Positions 6,288 through 16,227 of a stretch of DNA of 32,940 nt are shown here, piece after piece (position 1 is the stretch's first letter; the number at the start of each line of letters is the position of its first letter). The translations under genes were made by a program, and so were the position numbers. The notes under the pieces are model-generated. The model saw only the letters and a program-made list of their open reading frames with translations. It was not told where the DNA came from and made no database searches. Origin of the DNA: Lachnospiraceae bacterium (GTDB lineage: Bacteria; Bacillota; Clostridia; Lachnospirales; Lachnospiraceae); contig JAJPWX010000105.1 of assembly GCA_021205755.1 (NCBI GenBank), forward strand, positions 1 to 32,940, read 5' to 3'.

Positions 6288-8585
6288 TTATTCCACAATC
6301 GGGAAATACAGGCACACAGTAAAAAAGCCTTCCTGCGTAGAGAGTTCAAACCGGCCGTCCAGAAGTTCTGTCAGGTTCTGTGCGATGGACAGGCCCAGAC
6401 CGCTGCCTTCGGTGCTGCGGCTGGCGTCTCCGCGGACAAAACGCCCGGTCAGCTCATCTGCCTCGATCGTGAGTTTTTCCCGCGACACATTCTGAAGCAT
6501 GATCATTACTTCTTCCCCGACTGCCTGATTGGCCGCCAGGGTTCTTTTTAACGCGACATGAACTTTTGTATTTTCTTTCGCATATTTACAGATATTGCCA
6601 AGCAGATTTTCAAGCACCCGCCAGAGCTGACGGCCATCCGCCATAATATAGGCCGGTTCCTTCTCCATATCCCAGGTAATGGTCAGCTGATGTTCCTCTA
6701 AGCGTTCCTCAAACTCTCCGCAGGCCTGCATGACGATGCTCTGCGCCTGCATACGGACAATTTCCAGTTCGACATTGCCCGAACTAATTTTACTCGCCTC
6801 TACCAGATCCTCGGTCAGCTGCTTCAGGCGCTGCGACTTCTGCTCCAGGATTCCCACATACTCCCTGGCCCGCGGGCTTTGCAGGTTTTCCCGTTTCAGC
6901 AGATCGACATAATTCACAATGGATGTAAGCGGCGTTTTCAGATCATGCGAGACATTCGTGATCAGTTCCGCTTTCAAACGCTCATTTTTCACAATCGCTT
7001 CCAGTGCTTTGCTCAGGCTCTCTCCCATCTCGTTGACCGCTTCCGCCATCTTCAAAGATTCCCCGGACAGCGTCGATGTGTCAATCCGGTAATTCAGATC
7101 GCCCTGAGATAGCTGGTGAATCCCCTCATAAATGCTTTGTTTTCCGGCCATGTCCCGCAAAAGATACAAAAGCACCGCCATATCCAGAAGGATAACCAGA
7201 AGCAGCCCGGTACGCCGAAACAGAAGCAGAAAAAGAATATTCAGGATAAAAAATCCGATATAGAAAAACAGCAGCTGCCCAGAAGCCGTGCGTGCGGAAT
7301 TGATCTGTTTCCAGGTCCGGATCAGTGTGCGGGTTACCGAATTCGTCCACAGAGTTTTCGCGCGCACACGCCGTAAAAAGCTCAGACACGCAGATAAAAA
7401 TACCAGCCAGGCTGAGGCGGCCAGAACCGCCCCCGGCAGTTTCTCCTGTCCGTTAAAAAGTGTCGTAATCTGGCTCCACTCAGACGCAAGCAAAGTATAC
7501 AGAATCGCAACGATCAGATAAATCCCTGCCGCCAGTTCCGTTGGAATCGTGTCCACCCACAGCAGCTCCGGATAAACGCCAAGTACAGAGCCAGCAAAAC
7601 ATAGCACCAGCAACACAAGAAAAAAGCCGGCGCCAATGGCGGAATTCCGGATGATTGTCTCCCTCTGCGCATAGTAATCCGCCCAGGTGCGCAGCTCATC
7701 ACTCACCGGATAAGAAAGATTCACCGCTACGTAAACCTTTTCATTTGTCGCTACAAAACGTTTGCCAAGGAACCACTCCGATGCAGCAGAGTTCAGAACC
7801 CGCTCCGGATTGGACACCATGATATTAAAACTACGTTCTCCCTCGTAAAGACTACTATATTCCTCGTCTGCCTCCGCGACCGTAACCGCATCCTCATAGG
7901 AATCAGCAGAAATATTGGTATAGACTATGCCAGTCGATGTATTTTCAATATAATACAACAAATTTGACGGAGCCTCCGATGACCAGCTTTCATCCTGAAC
8001 CGTCGTGTATTCCACATAACGCGTATAAAGATCCAGCACCGTCTCATCAAGCAGCGTGTACATCTTCTCTACATAGCCAGAAGAATCCGAATACCAGTGA
8101 GAGCACTCCTCCAGCGTAATCCCGGTCATCGGAGTAATGGTCTCCAGCGTCCCCGACTGTTCCGCAAGAAGCTCCCCCGCATCCTGTGTGCCGTCCCCTG
8201 ATGCGGCAGCAATCGCCTCATGCAGAGTCTGCCAGCCGCCATTCTCATAAAACTCCAGAAGATCTCCCAGCAGATAAGTGGTATTCATATCCTGCACGGT
8301 ATTGCCTACGGCATCGTAAGATTGAATATCAATCTGCCGATCCAGGTTGAGCTCCCCGTCAGTTTCCAAAAGCCGGGCATTATCCTGGCCTTCTATCTTA
8401 TTCGAAAGGATTTCCTCTACCTGCCGGTAAAAAAGGTCTGACTCTTCATAGCTTTGGGAAAGCTCGTCAAGACTCCAGGAATCCTCCATCCAAAAGCCAA
8501 TGCTAAACAGGCAAAATACAATTCCCCCGACTGCCACGGCCTGCAGCAAAATCAGAAGCGCTTTTACCGGTTTTTTCGAAATCAC
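6288..8585 (-). CDS. Membrane sensor histidine kinase with large extracellular domain
   Basis: The 765-residue protein has an N-terminal membrane segment (about 9-30) and an acidic extracellular region of roughly 290 residues. Several further membrane segments follow (about 310-475), then a HAMP-like linker, a HisKA box NVSHDLKTPLTS with phospho-acceptor His near residue 547, and a HATPase domain with LENLLGNICKYAKE (N box) and GSGLGLSIAQN (G box). It autophosphorylates and passes phosphate to the regulator encoded just upstream. The signal is unknown. The start is uncertain: GTG at 8583-8585 is the first usual initiation codon, but the good ribosome site AGGAGG lies about 18 bases upstream, with an in-frame ACG at a better distance. 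Confidence 0.9.
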   Translation of the reverse strand: MISKKPVKALLILLQAVAVGGIVFCLFSIGFWMEDSWSLDELSQSYEESDLFYRQVEEILSNKIEGQDNARLLETDGELNLDRQIDIQSYDAVGNTVQDMNTTYLLGDLLEFYENGGWQTLHEAIAAASGDGTQDAGELLAEQSGTLETITPMTGITLEECSHWYSDSSGYVEKMYTLLDETVLDLYTRYVEYTTVQDESWSSEAPSNLLYYIENTSTGIVYTNISADSYEDAVTVAEADEEYSSLYEGERSFNIMVSNPERVLNSAASEWFLGKRFVATNEKVYVAVNLSYPVSDELRTWADYYAQRETIIRNSAIGAGFFLVLLVLCFAGSVLGVYPELLWVDTIPTELAAGIYLIVAILYTLLASEWSQITTLFNGQEKLPGAVLAASAWLVFLSACLSFLRRVRAKTLWTNSVTRTLIRTWKQINSARTASGQLLFFYIGFFILNILFLLLFRRTGLLLVILLDMAVLLYLLRDMAGKQSIYEGIHQLSQGDLNYRIDTSTLSGESLKMAEAVNEMGESLSKALEAIVKNERLKAELITNVSHDLKTPLTSIVNYVDLLKRENLQSPRAREYVGILEQKSQRLKQLTEDLVEASKISSGNVELEIVRMQAQSIVMQACGEFEERLEEHQLTITWDMEKEPAYIMADGRQLWRVLENLLGNICKYAKENTKVHVALKRTLAANQAVGEEVMIMLQNVSREKLTIEADELTGRFVRGDASRSTEGSGLGLSIAQNLTELLDGRFELSTQEGFFTVCLYFPIVE

Positions 8586-8635
8586 TCGTTTCGTATCGCT
8601 GCGCCTCCTTTATCCTTGCTGCCGAACGCCGCGGC

Positions 8636-9334
8636 TTAGATATTTTCTACACGGTATCCGATTCCCCAGATCACCTTCAGATACTTCGGATTCTTCGGAT
8701 CTATCTCAATCTTTTCCCGAATGTGGCGAATGTGAACCGTCACTGTGTTGTCTGCGCCAAATGCCTCCTCCTTCCAGATCTCCTCGTAAATCTGGTCGAT
8801 TGAAAATACCTTGCCCTTATTTTTTACCAGAAACAGCAGAATATTATACTCAATCCTCGTCAGCTTCACCGGTTCGCCATCCACCGTAACTTCTTTGCGG
8901 TCGTCATTAATCACCAGTCCGCCAGTAGAATAAATCTGCTCCGTGCTCGCCGTCTCAGCTGCCGCTCCAAAATTTGTATAACGGCGGATCTGGGATTTCA
9001 CACGTGCAATCAGTTCCAGCGGATTGAACGGTTTTGCCACATAATCATCCGCACCAAGATTCAATCCCAGCACCTTGTCCGTATCCTGCGTCTTCGCAGA
9101 AAGAATAATGATGGGGATGCTGCTCTCTTCGCGAATCTTCATAATCGCGTGAATGCCATCCATTTTCGGCATCATCAGATCCAGAATCAGCAAATGAATC
9201 TCCTGCTGCCTGAGAATCTCCAGCGCCTGCTCACCGTCATAAGCCTTGATCACACAAAACCCTTCCTGCGTCAGATAGATCTCAATCGCATCGACAATTT
9301 CCTTCTCGTCGTCGCAAACCAGAATGTTGTACAT
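8636..9334 (-). CDS. OmpR/PhoB-family response regulator
   Basis: The 232-residue protein has a receiver domain with acidic pocket D8-D9, phospho-acceptor D52 in LLILDLMMPKMDG, the conserved Ser in IIILSAK and Lys in DDYVAKPF. A winged-helix DNA-binding domain of the Trans_reg_C type follows (FSIDQIYEEIWKEEAFGADNTVTVHIRHIREKI). It is the cognate partner of the downstream kinase, 50 bp away and probably co-transcribed. The 158 bp upstream, to the end of pyk, contains no promoter I would defend. The closest matches to this arrangement are VanR/VanS-like or cell-envelope systems, but the target cannot be named. Confidence 0.92.
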   Translation of the reverse strand: MYNILVCDDEKEIVDAIEIYLTQEGFCVIKAYDGEQALEILRQQEIHLLILDLMMPKMDGIHAIMKIREESSIPIIILSAKTQDTDKVLGLNLGADDYVAKPFNPLELIARVKSQIRRYTNFGAAAETASTEQIYSTGGLVINDDRKEVTVDGEPVKLTRIEYNILLFLVKNKGKVFSIDQIYEEIWKEEAFGADNTVTVHIRHIREKIEIDPKNPKYLKVIWGIGYRVENI

Positions 9335-9492
9335 ACTCTGTTTCTCCTTTTATCAAACATCACGCCTGCTTCACAGTCTCCATTCTGCCATCTGGCCAGA
9401 AATTTCTGCTATTTCAGTTTAGCAGAAGCCGGTTAAAATCCTGTCACTAATTCATTAAGGTTTTCTTATGTTTGTGACCGGCAACGGCCATT

Positions 9493-10932
9493 TTACCTTG
9501 CCTGGATCACATGCATCATGTTCGTCATCGCACCTTTGCCCTTGACCATATTGGTCGCCGGATCGCCCGCTGTGAGCACTACCATATCGCCCGGCTTGAC
9601 ATAACCGTCCCGCTTCACAATATACATCGCATGAGAAATAATGTGCTCCGTTGTATCCTCCGCATAGCCCTGCAGCGGCGTCACGCCCCAGTAAATCTGC
9701 ATTCTCCGCAATGCCCAATCGTTCGGGGAGATCGCATAAATCGGAATCGGTGCGCGGAAGGTCGACATCAGACGCGCGGTCTGCCCGCTCATCGTCGGAG
9801 TCACGATGCAGTCTGCTTTCACATTCAGCGCCGTGCGGATCGCTGCCAGGCCGACCGCACTCGATACGTTCGCGTCCCCGCGCAGCTCATAGAACTCTTT
9901 TGTGACGACCTCATCCGTCATATAGCTCTCGGTCGTCTCCGCGATCTGCACCATCATCTTCAGCGCTTCCAGCGGATACTTACCAGCCGCAGTCTCGCCA
10001 GAGAGCATAATCGCGTCCGCGCCCTCACGGATCGCATTCGCTACATCCGTCACCTCTGCCCTGGTCGGACGCGGGTTGCGGATCATGGAATCCAGCATCT
10101 GGGTCGCGATGATGACAGGTTTATATTTTTTATTACACTTTTCTACAATCGTCCTCTGCACATGCGGCACGTCATATGGCGGAATCTCCACACCCATGTC
10201 GCCGCGCGCCACCATAATGCCGTCTGCAGCCTGGATAATCTTGTCAATATTCTGAATCCCCTCCGCATTTTCGATCTTCGCGATCACGCCGATCTGTTCT
10301 GCGTGATTCTCTTTCAGAATACTCTTAATCTCTTTGATTGCCTCCGCGTCGCGCACAAACGAAGCCGCAATAAAGTCAATTCCTTCCTGAATGCCAAAAA
10401 GAATATCTTCACGGTCTTTGTCTGTGATACCCGGCAGGTTTACCTTCACATTTGGCACATTCACACCCTTGCGCTGTCCCAGACTGCCGCCGTTTTCTAT
10501 CAGACAGACAATGTCCTCGCCATGAATCTCTTTTACCTTCAGGCCGATCAGGCCATCATCAATAAGAATCGTATCACCTGGCTTCACATCCTGCGCCAGC
10601 TGCGAGTAGGTCTGAGAGACTTTTGTCTCGTCGCCCTCGATTGTCTCAGAGGTCAGAATAAACTCCGCTCCGCTCTGAAGCGTCACAGGGCCGCCATTTT
10701 TCAGCAGACCCGTGCGGATCTCCGGACCCTTTGTGTCCAAAAGAATCGCGATCGGCTTTTTGAGCTCGGCGCGGACGCTTTTCAACTGATCAAAACGCGC
10801 CTTCTGTTCCTCATGTGTCCCATGGGAAAAGTTAAAACGGGCGATGTCCATCCCGCTAAGCGCCAGTGCTTTCATCACCTCCCGGTCGTCTGATGCCGGT
10901 CCCATGGTGCAGATAATCTTCGTTTTCTTCAT
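9493..10932 (-). CDS. pyk: Pyruvate kinase
   Basis: The 479-residue enzyme starts MKKTKIICTMGPASDDREVM and contains the ATP/PEP-binding and catalytic features of the family: RFNFSHG, LDTKGPEIRTG, the FIAASFVRDAEAIKE region, MVARGDMGVEIP and the TRAEVTDVANAIREGADAIM block. It transfers phosphate from phosphoenolpyruvate to ADP in the last step of glycolysis. The length is that of the short form, without the extra C-terminal PEP-utiliser-like domain found in some Firmicutes. GGAGG lies about 10 bases before the ATG. A promoter is proposed at 10991-11019, so it can be expressed separately from the sigma-like gene upstream. Confidence 0.97.
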   Translation of the reverse strand: MKKTKIICTMGPASDDREVMKALALSGMDIARFNFSHGTHEEQKARFDQLKSVRAELKKPIAILLDTKGPEIRTGLLKNGGPVTLQSGAEFILTSETIEGDETKVSQTYSQLAQDVKPGDTILIDDGLIGLKVKEIHGEDIVCLIENGGSLGQRKGVNVPNVKVNLPGITDKDREDILFGIQEGIDFIAASFVRDAEAIKEIKSILKENHAEQIGVIAKIENAEGIQNIDKIIQAADGIMVARGDMGVEIPPYDVPHVQRTIVEKCNKKYKPVIIATQMLDSMIRNPRPTRAEVTDVANAIREGADAIMLSGETAAGKYPLEALKMMVQIAETTESYMTDEVVTKEFYELRGDANVSSAVGLAAIRTALNVKADCIVTPTMSGQTARLMSTFRAPIPIYAISPNDWALRRMQIYWGVTPLQGYAEDTTEHIISHAMYIVKRDGYVKPGDMVVLTAGDPATNMVKGKGAMTNMMHVIQAR

Positions 10933-10990
10933 GGTTTGTTTTCCTCCGTTCTTTTTCTGTTACTGCTTACATTCCCGCCATATTGCGTTC

Positions 10991-11019
10991 GTTATAGTTC
11001 CCCTCCCTCATATACACAA
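10991..11019 (-). promoter_or_regulatory. Candidate promoter of pyk
   Basis: On the minus strand TTGTGT (11014-11019) and TATAAC (10991-10996) are 17 bases apart, about 60 bp before the pyk start. The -10 matches 5 of 6 consensus bases; the -35 keeps only TTG. Confidence 0.45.
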
Positions 11020-11031
11020 CCGCTTCTTTCC

Positions 11032-11796
11032 TCACACATCCGTCTCAATCTGGTTTCCCGCCACACGCAGCAGATCTTCAATCTCCGCCACCGGCATCTC
11101 CAGATATGCGGAAACCTCCTCCGCAGAAACCTTGTGTCCCAAATCACGTTCCAGGTTATGCACTGCCTCATTCAGATGGTTCATCCGGCTTAACAGCCCC
11201 TCGTCCATCTTATGCTTATCCTGGCCCTGGCTCACTGCCTGCTCCATTGCTTCCCGAATCTTATTCAAAATATGCGCACGGCAGGCTGCCGCACTTTCAA
11301 ATTCTCCCAGGGAATCCACCGCCGAAAGCAGTCCCAGATTCCCTTCCTGAATCAGATCCTCCGACGGCAGTGCTTCTTCCCCATATTCTTCAGCCATCGA
11401 ACATATCAATGGAAGATAAATTCCGATCAGGCGCTCTTTCGCTTCCGCATTTCCGGCGCGGATATCCTCCAGCAGCCGAAGCTCCTCGGCATCATCAATT
11501 TCAGAAAGCGCCTCCAATTCTTCTACATAGAACGACAGGCTGCGTCGTTCTTCCTCATCTGGCTGCTCCGCATCCAGTTCCTCCTGCTCCAGACCATCGC
11601 TGACCTGTTCCTCTGATTCTACCACACGGATGTTCTGTTCTGCAAGGTAATCAAATATTAACTGATAATGATTTTCCTCAAGCGGCATGCTTTTCAACAG
11701 TTCCCGGATTTTCGGTTTTGTCAGAACCCCGCCCGACTGCTCCGCAGCTTCTTTGAGTTCTGTCAGTTTTTCGCGAAAAATAATTCTGTTTTCCAT
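11032..11796 (-). CDS. Sigma-70-like protein with regions 1.1, 2 and 3 but no region 4
   Basis: The 254-residue protein begins with a segment like sigma-70 region 1.1 (LTKPKIRELLKSMPL...FDYLAEQNIRVVE). An acidic linker, a region 1.2/2.1-like part and the core-binding LPSEDLIQEGNLGLLSAVD follow. Region 2.3-2.4 is degenerate: AHILNKIREAMEQAVSQG stands where primary sigmas have the aromatic/Trp-rich melting helix. Then comes a region 3-like helix set (LERDLGHKVSAEEVSAYLEM). It ends there, so the -35-binding region 4 is missing. It may bind core polymerase as a specialised or regulatory sigma-like factor. Its ATG lies 1 base after the S41 protease stop codon, so translation is probably coupled. 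Confidence 0.8.
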   Translation of the reverse strand: MENRIIFREKLTELKEAAEQSGGVLTKPKIRELLKSMPLEENHYQLIFDYLAEQNIRVVESEEQVSDGLEQEELDAEQPDEEERRSLSFYVEELEALSEIDDAEELRLLEDIRAGNAEAKERLIGIYLPLICSMAEEYGEEALPSEDLIQEGNLGLLSAVDSLGEFESAAACRAHILNKIREAMEQAVSQGQDKHKMDEGLLSRMNHLNEAVHNLERDLGHKVSAEEVSAYLEMPVAEIEDLLRVAGNQIETDV

Positions 11797-11797
11797 T

Positions 11798-13210
11798 CTA
11801 TTCTGTCAACTCCTCCAGTGCGCGCGCCAGAACCGCATCATTTTCCTCTGTCAGGCTTTCTGTCCCGGCTTCTGTTTCCTCTTCCCCTGCCGCTGTCTCA
11901 TCCTGTGCATCCTCCTCCACAACGACGTCCGGCGTAATACCATTGCCATCTATCTCCTGGCCGTTCGGCGTATAATAGTTTTCCACCGTAAGCTTAAACG
12001 CAGAACCGTCCGAAAGGGAGTAGGTTTTCTGCACAACACCTTTTCCATACGTCTGTGTGCCAATAATCGGGCCGAGCCCGTAGTCCTGGATTGCCCCCGC
12101 AAAAATTTCCGATGCGCTCGCGCTTCCATTGTTGACCAGCACCGCAACCTCACAGGTCACACTCGGCTCTCCTTCAGCCGTATATTCCTCGCGGTTTCCA
12201 TTTTTGTCCTCGGTATAAACAATCAGGCTGTCATCCGGCAAAATCTCATCCAAAATGTCGCAGACGGATGTGAGCAGGCCACCCGGATTGTCACGCAGAT
12301 CAACGATCAATGCCTCCATCCCCTGGCCGTTCAGATCCTCTACTGCCTCCCGGAACTGTTCCACCGCGCTCGCGGTAAATTCCGTCAGCTTCAGATAACC
12401 AATCTGGTTTTCTTTCATCTCATACGTCACATAGGTCGGCGTTACATCGCCGCAGGTAATCGTGAGCTCCAGCTCTTCCCCGGTCTCCGGACGGTATACC
12501 AGCATAGTAAATGTATCCTTTGACTTAATCAGCGATACCAGCTCTGTCAGCGTCAGCTCTTCTACTGTCTCACCATCCACTGCGCGCACCACATCGTTTG
12601 TCTGCAGACCGCCCTCCTTCGCGGGACTGTCCTCATAGACCTCGCCGACATAAAACTCTCCCGTCTCAGTGTCTGTCCCGATGGACGCTCCGATCCCATA
12701 ATATTCCCCATTCGTCGAATCCACCACGGATGACAGCTCCTCCGCCGTGTAATAATTCGCGTAATCGTCATCCAGCCCGGCCGCTATCCCCTTAAACAAA
12801 TACGATTCCAGGTATTCGCCGTCCACCTCATCAAGGTAGTAAGCCTCAATAATCTCCTGCACTTCTGCCAGCTTGGAAAGCGTACTGCCGCTGGTCAGCA
12901 CCTCTGCCCCCGGATTTCCCTGCCCAAGCAGATTCCGGATGATGCGCGGTGCAAACACGCCCGCACACATCGCTGCAGCAGCCAGCAATATGCCCAAAAG
13001 CATCCCATTGAGGAACCGTCTGTGGCTGCGTTTCTCCAGCGTCTGAATCAGGAGCTCCTGCTCTGTATTCTTATCCGGCAGTTCTCCTTCGAGCTCTGCT
13101 TCCTTTTCCATGTCTGTTCCGGTATCTTCCTCTCTTATCTCTCCCTTTTCCGCAGATCTTTCTTTTTCCTTTTCTGCTTCCCGTTCTCTGTCTTCCGGAA
13201 AAAAACTCAT
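11798..13210 (-). CDS. S41 family C-terminal processing protease (CtpA/CtpB-like)
   Basis: The 470-residue protein has an acidic/charged cytoplasmic N terminus (about 60 residues) and a single membrane anchor (about 66-90). An N-terminal helical part is followed by a PDZ domain (near 150-235) and the S41 catalytic core. The SASASEIFAGAIQDYG motif carries the catalytic Ser (S365 by my count), and Lys 25 residues later in QTYGKGVVQ (K390) completes the Ser/Lys dyad. It cleaves exported proteins from their C termini; B. subtilis CtpB acts in spore signalling. The start has AAGGGGAA at good spacing. The tail is acidic. It is coupled to the downstream sigma-like gene, a pairing that suggests envelope-linked regulation. 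Confidence 0.93.
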   Translation of the reverse strand: MSFFPEDREREAEKEKERSAEKGEIREEDTGTDMEKEAELEGELPDKNTEQELLIQTLEKRSHRRFLNGMLLGILLAAAAMCAGVFAPRIIRNLLGQGNPGAEVLTSGSTLSKLAEVQEIIEAYYLDEVDGEYLESYLFKGIAAGLDDDYANYYTAEELSSVVDSTNGEYYGIGASIGTDTETGEFYVGEVYEDSPAKEGGLQTNDVVRAVDGETVEELTLTELVSLIKSKDTFTMLVYRPETGEELELTITCGDVTPTYVTYEMKENQIGYLKLTEFTASAVEQFREAVEDLNGQGMEALIVDLRDNPGGLLTSVCDILDEILPDDSLIVYTEDKNGNREEYTAEGEPSVTCEVAVLVNNGSASASEIFAGAIQDYGLGPIIGTQTYGKGVVQKTYSLSDGSAFKLTVENYYTPNGQEIDGNGITPDVVVEEDAQDETAAGEEETEAGTESLTEENDAVLARALEELTE

Positions 13211-13325
13211 TCTGTATTCCCCTTATTTTCCTGTTCTTCTGCTCTTTTCATCATCCGTATCATTTTATCATTCCCATGGCTGCCTTGCAAGGAATTGTTT
13301 CCGCAATCGGCAAATAAATACAGGG

Positions 13326-13368
13326 AAAAACCAAGGCGGCAGCTCCTGTTTCCCTGGAACTACCGCCT
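13326..13368 (-). terminator. Rho-independent terminator of spoVG
   Basis: On the minus strand a 13-bp stem with two G-U pairs (AGGCGGTAGTTCC with GGAGCTGCCGCCT) starts 8 bases after the spoVG stop codon and is followed by TGGTTTTTCCC. It separates spoVG from the S41 protease gene. Confidence 0.75.
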
Positions 13369-13375
13369 GTGCGTC

Positions 13376-13651
13376 TCATTCATTCTGCGGCTCTTCAGCC
13401 GCTGTCTTTTCGTATTCCGCCAAAATAATCTGCTGGATTTTCTCGCGCGTCTCTGAATTAATCGGATGGGCGATATCGCGATATTCCCCATCCGCTGCTT
13501 TGCGGCTGGGCATCGCAATAAATAACCCCTTCTCTCCTTCAATTACCTTAATGTCATGTACTACAAATTCCTCATCCAGCGTGATGGACACGATAGCCCT
13601 CATCTTGCCCTCTTTCGCTACTTTTCTTACTCTTACGTCAGTAATAGTCAT
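13376..13651 (-). CDS. spoVG: SpoVG, septation/sporulation regulator
   Basis: The 91-residue protein [20 protein letters not shown] has the conserved SpoVG features: [23 protein letters not shown] and [16 protein letters not shown]. SpoVG is a small site-specific nucleic-acid-binding protein that affects sporulation, cell division and gene expression in Firmicutes. The start at 13651 fits the family and has GGAAAGGAC just upstream; extension to 13699 adds an unconserved basic stretch. It is flanked by its own terminator and a GC-rich inverted repeat in its leader. Confidence 0.95.
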   Translation of the reverse strand: MTITDVRVRKVAKEGKMRAIVSITLDEEFVVHDIKVIEGEKGLFIAMPSRKAADGEYRDIAHPINSETREKIQQIILAEYEKTAAEEPQNE

Positions 13652-13683
13652 GTCCTTTCCCCCATGTCTTTCGCTGTGCGTTT

Positions 13684-13713
13684 CCCGCCCGCGCTCCAAT
13701 CCGGCCGGGCGGG
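13684..13713. other. GC-rich inverted repeat in the spoVG leader
   Basis: CCCGCCCG (13684-13691) and CGGGCGGG (13706-13713) form a perfect 8-bp stem with a 14-nt loop, between glgD and spoVG and about 33 bp before the spoVG start. No U run follows on either strand, so it is more likely a leader structure than a terminator. Confidence 0.5.
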
Positions 13714-13773
13714 TCTAACGCAGATCTTCTGTTTTTTTCTTACATCTGGCAAAAACGCCAGCTGCCTGTGGTT

Positions 13774-14901
13774 TCATATTCCTGTCATCGTATATCTGTC
13801 ATCTGACTCGATTACAATCTTCACTCCGTCCTCACCCACAATGCGGGAATCCGCACGAATTGTGCCGCGGCTCTCCACAATGCAGTTTTCCAGGTATGTG
13901 TTGTCGCCCAGATAAACGTCGTTCAGTACAATCGAATTTTTAATCACACAGTTGTTTCCAACAAATACCTTCTTGAAGATTACTGAATTCTCCACGGTAC
14001 CGTTGATAATGCATCCATTGGCAACAAGGCTGTTGCGCACGTTGCTCCCCGGATTGTACTTGGCAGGCGGATTGTCATCCACCTTGGAATAAACATCCGG
14101 ATGCTCGCGGAAGAAAAAGTCCCGCACTTCCTTTTTCAGGAAATCCATATTGGTTCGATAGTAGGAATCAACCGAAGCAATATTGCTCCAGTAGCTCTCC
14201 ATCACATATCCATAGATTCGCTTGACGTCCTTGTATCGGATCAGGACATCCCGCACAAAATCATGCCTTCCCTCGTACACTGCCTGTTCAATCAGCTCAA
14301 TCAGCAGTCTGCGGCGAATCACATAAATCCCGCAGGAGACGGTGTGTGACACGGCCGCCATCGGCTTCTCCTCAAACTGAATGATCCGGTTGTCCTCATC
14401 CATCTGTACCAGCCCGAATCGGGTAACGTCCTCCTCTGCCGGAAATTCCTTGCAGATCACGGTGATATCCGCTTTTTTCGCGATATGGTATTCCAGTACT
14501 TTTCCATAATCAAGTTTATAAATACCATCCCCGGACGCAATCACGACATACGGTTCATGACACTGCCTCAGAAAATCCAGGTTCTGATGGATCGCGTCTG
14601 CTGTTCCACGGTACCAGTAGCTGTTGTCCGTCGTCAGCATCGGCGGAAAAATAAACAGTCCGCCCTGCTTTCGCCCAAAATCCCACCACTTGGAGGAGTT
14701 CAAATGCTGATCCAGCGATCTGGAATTAAACTGCGTCAGCACAGCCACCTTCTGAATCCCCGAATTGGACATACTGCTGAGTGCAAAATCCACTGCCCGA
14801 AAGCTTCCGGCAATCGGCATCGCCGCAATCGCACGCCGGTTTGAGAGCTCCTTCATTCGATAATTATTGCCTCCGGCTAAAATCATGCCTACCGCTCTCA
14901 T
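13774..14901 (-). CDS. glgD: GlgD, non-catalytic ADP-glucose pyrophosphorylase subunit
   Basis: The 375-residue protein has the nucleotidyltransferase fold but a degenerate N-terminal loop, [17 protein letters not shown], where catalytic GlgC has GGQGSRLG. This is typical of the GlgD regulatory subunit in Firmicutes. [14 protein letters not shown] and [18 protein letters not shown] are conserved, and a left-handed beta-helix C-terminal domain follows (hexapeptide-like repeats from about residue 290). It pairs with GlgC to form the enzyme that makes ADP-glucose for glycogen. The ATG overlaps the glgC stop codon by 4 bases (ATGA), showing translational coupling. Confidence 0.95.
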   Translation of the reverse strand: MRAVGMILAGGNNYRMKELSNRRAIAAMPIAGSFRAVDFALSSMSNSGIQKVAVLTQFNSRSLDQHLNSSKWWDFGRKQGGLFIFPPMLTTDNSYWYRGTADAIHQNLDFLRQCHEPYVVIASGDGIYKLDYGKVLEYHIAKKADITVICKEFPAEEDVTRFGLVQMDEDNRIIQFEEKPMAAVSHTVSCGIYVIRRRLLIELIEQAVYEGRHDFVRDVLIRYKDVKRIYGYVMESYWSNIASVDSYYRTNMDFLKKEVRDFFFREHPDVYSKVDDNPPAKYNPGSNVRNSLVANGCIINGTVENSVIFKKVFVGNNCVIKNSIVLNDVYLGDNTYLENCIVESRGTIRADSRIVGEDGVKIVIESDDRYTMTGI

Positions 14902-16190
14902 AACGCACCACCTGCCTCTCCAGATCTTTCAGGACGATTCAGGGTTTCTCCTGACCCAAGCCGTCCGCCGGGGTAGTCTTCCGGCACAGTCACCCCGGAA
15001 ATCGCCGTATTCTTTCCGATCGTCACACCGGCAGGAATCACGGAATCCTCCCCTACGACTGCCAGCCCAAACGAATACACCGACGGCTTTTCGCGGTTCG
15101 GCACTTCTTCCCCGACTCCCATCCTCACATGCTCGCCAACGGTCACATTTTCAGCAATAATCGCCTTATTGATTTCAGAGCCAGCCCGGATAACCGTATT
15201 CTGCATAATGATAGAGTCACGTACTACTGCGCCTTCCTCAATCACCACACCACAGCCTATGATCGTGTTATAAACCTTCCCATAAATCTCGGAGCCATCC
15301 CCCACCAGGCAGCGCTCAATCACAGAATCGGATGAGGCAAACTGCGGCGGCAGGATGTCATTCTTCGTGTAAATCTTCCAGAATTCCTCATAAAGATTGA
15401 ATTCCGGGATAATGTCAATCAACTCCATATTGGCTTCCCAATACGATCCCAGAGTGCCAACATCCTTCCAGTAACCATTAAACTCATAGGCCACGAGCGT
15501 CTCGCCTTTTTCATGGCAATATGGGATCACATGCTTTCCGAAATCACACCCGCTCTGTTCTGAAAGGGCTAAAAGCGCTTCTTTCAGGGCTTTCCACGTG
15601 AAAATATAAATTCCCATGGATGCGAGGTTGCTCTTCGGCTGATCCGGTTTTTCCTGGAATTCAAGGATGCGGCCATTTCCGTCCGTAACAACCACGCCAA
15701 ACCGGCTGGCCTCTTCCGGCGGAACAGGCATAACGGCAATGCTGACATCCGCATTGTGCGCCTTGTGATAGTCAAGCATCACTTCATAATCCATCTTATA
15801 AATATGATCGCCTGACAGAATCAGGACATAATCGGGATGGAAAGACTCCATGTAAGTAAGGTTCTGATAGATCGCATTCGCAGTACCGGTGTACCATTCT
15901 GTCTTTCCCACCTTCTCATAGGGCGGAAGGACGGTCACTCCTCCCACGTTTCTGTCAAGGTCCCACGGAATACCAATGCCGATGTGGCTGTTCAGGCGAA
16001 GGGGCTGATACTGAGTCAGAACGCCTACGGTATCAATGCCGGAATTAATACAGTTGCTGAGCGGAAAATCAATGATCCGGTATTTTCCCCCAAACGCAAC
16101 CGCCGGCTTTGCCACCTTCGAGGTCAGCACACCCAGGCGGCTTCCCTGCCCGCCTGCCAGCAGCATTGCTATCATTTCTTTCTTAATCAC
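14898..16190 (-). CDS. glgC: GlgC, glucose-1-phosphate adenylyltransferase
   Basis: The 430-residue enzyme has the catalytic [19 protein letters not shown] loop, [33 protein letters not shown] with the metal-binding Asp, and [12 protein letters not shown] beta-helix C-terminal domain follows. It makes ADP-glucose from ATP and glucose-1-phosphate, the committed step of bacterial glycogen synthesis. The start is GTG (16188-16190) with AGAGGTGA 4 bases upstream. It is the first gene of a glgC-glgD operon; a promoter is visible at 16228-16256. The glycogen synthase and branching genes are not in this window. Confidence 0.96.
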   Translation of the reverse strand: MIKKEMIAMLLAGGQGSRLGVLTSKVAKPAVAFGGKYRIIDFPLSNCINSGIDTVGVLTQYQPLRLNSHIGIGIPWDLDRNVGGVTVLPPYEKVGKTEWYTGTANAIYQNLTYMESFHPDYVLILSGDHIYKMDYEVMLDYHKAHNADVSIAVMPVPPEEASRFGVVVTDGNGRILEFQEKPDQPKSNLASMGIYIFTWKALKEALLALSEQSGCDFGKHVIPYCHEKGETLVAYEFNGYWKDVGTLGSYWEANMELIDIIPEFNLYEEFWKIYTKNDILPPQFASSDSVIERCLVGDGSEIYGKVYNTIIGCGVVIEEGAVVRDSIIMQNTVIRAGSEINKAIIAENVTVGEHVRMGVGEEVPNREKPSVYSFGLAVVGEDSVIPAGVTIGKNTAISGVTVPEDYPGGRLGSGETLNRPERSGEAGGAL

Positions 16191-16227
16191 GTTATCACCT
16201 CTGCTGTCAAAATATTGTTCAAGGCAG

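Noticed and set aside
9511-10893. A 460-codon open frame on the plus strand opposite pyruvate kinase
   Set aside because: It is exactly antisense to a clear pyk gene, has His/Arg-rich composition typical of shadow frames, and has no ribosome site or recognisable motif.
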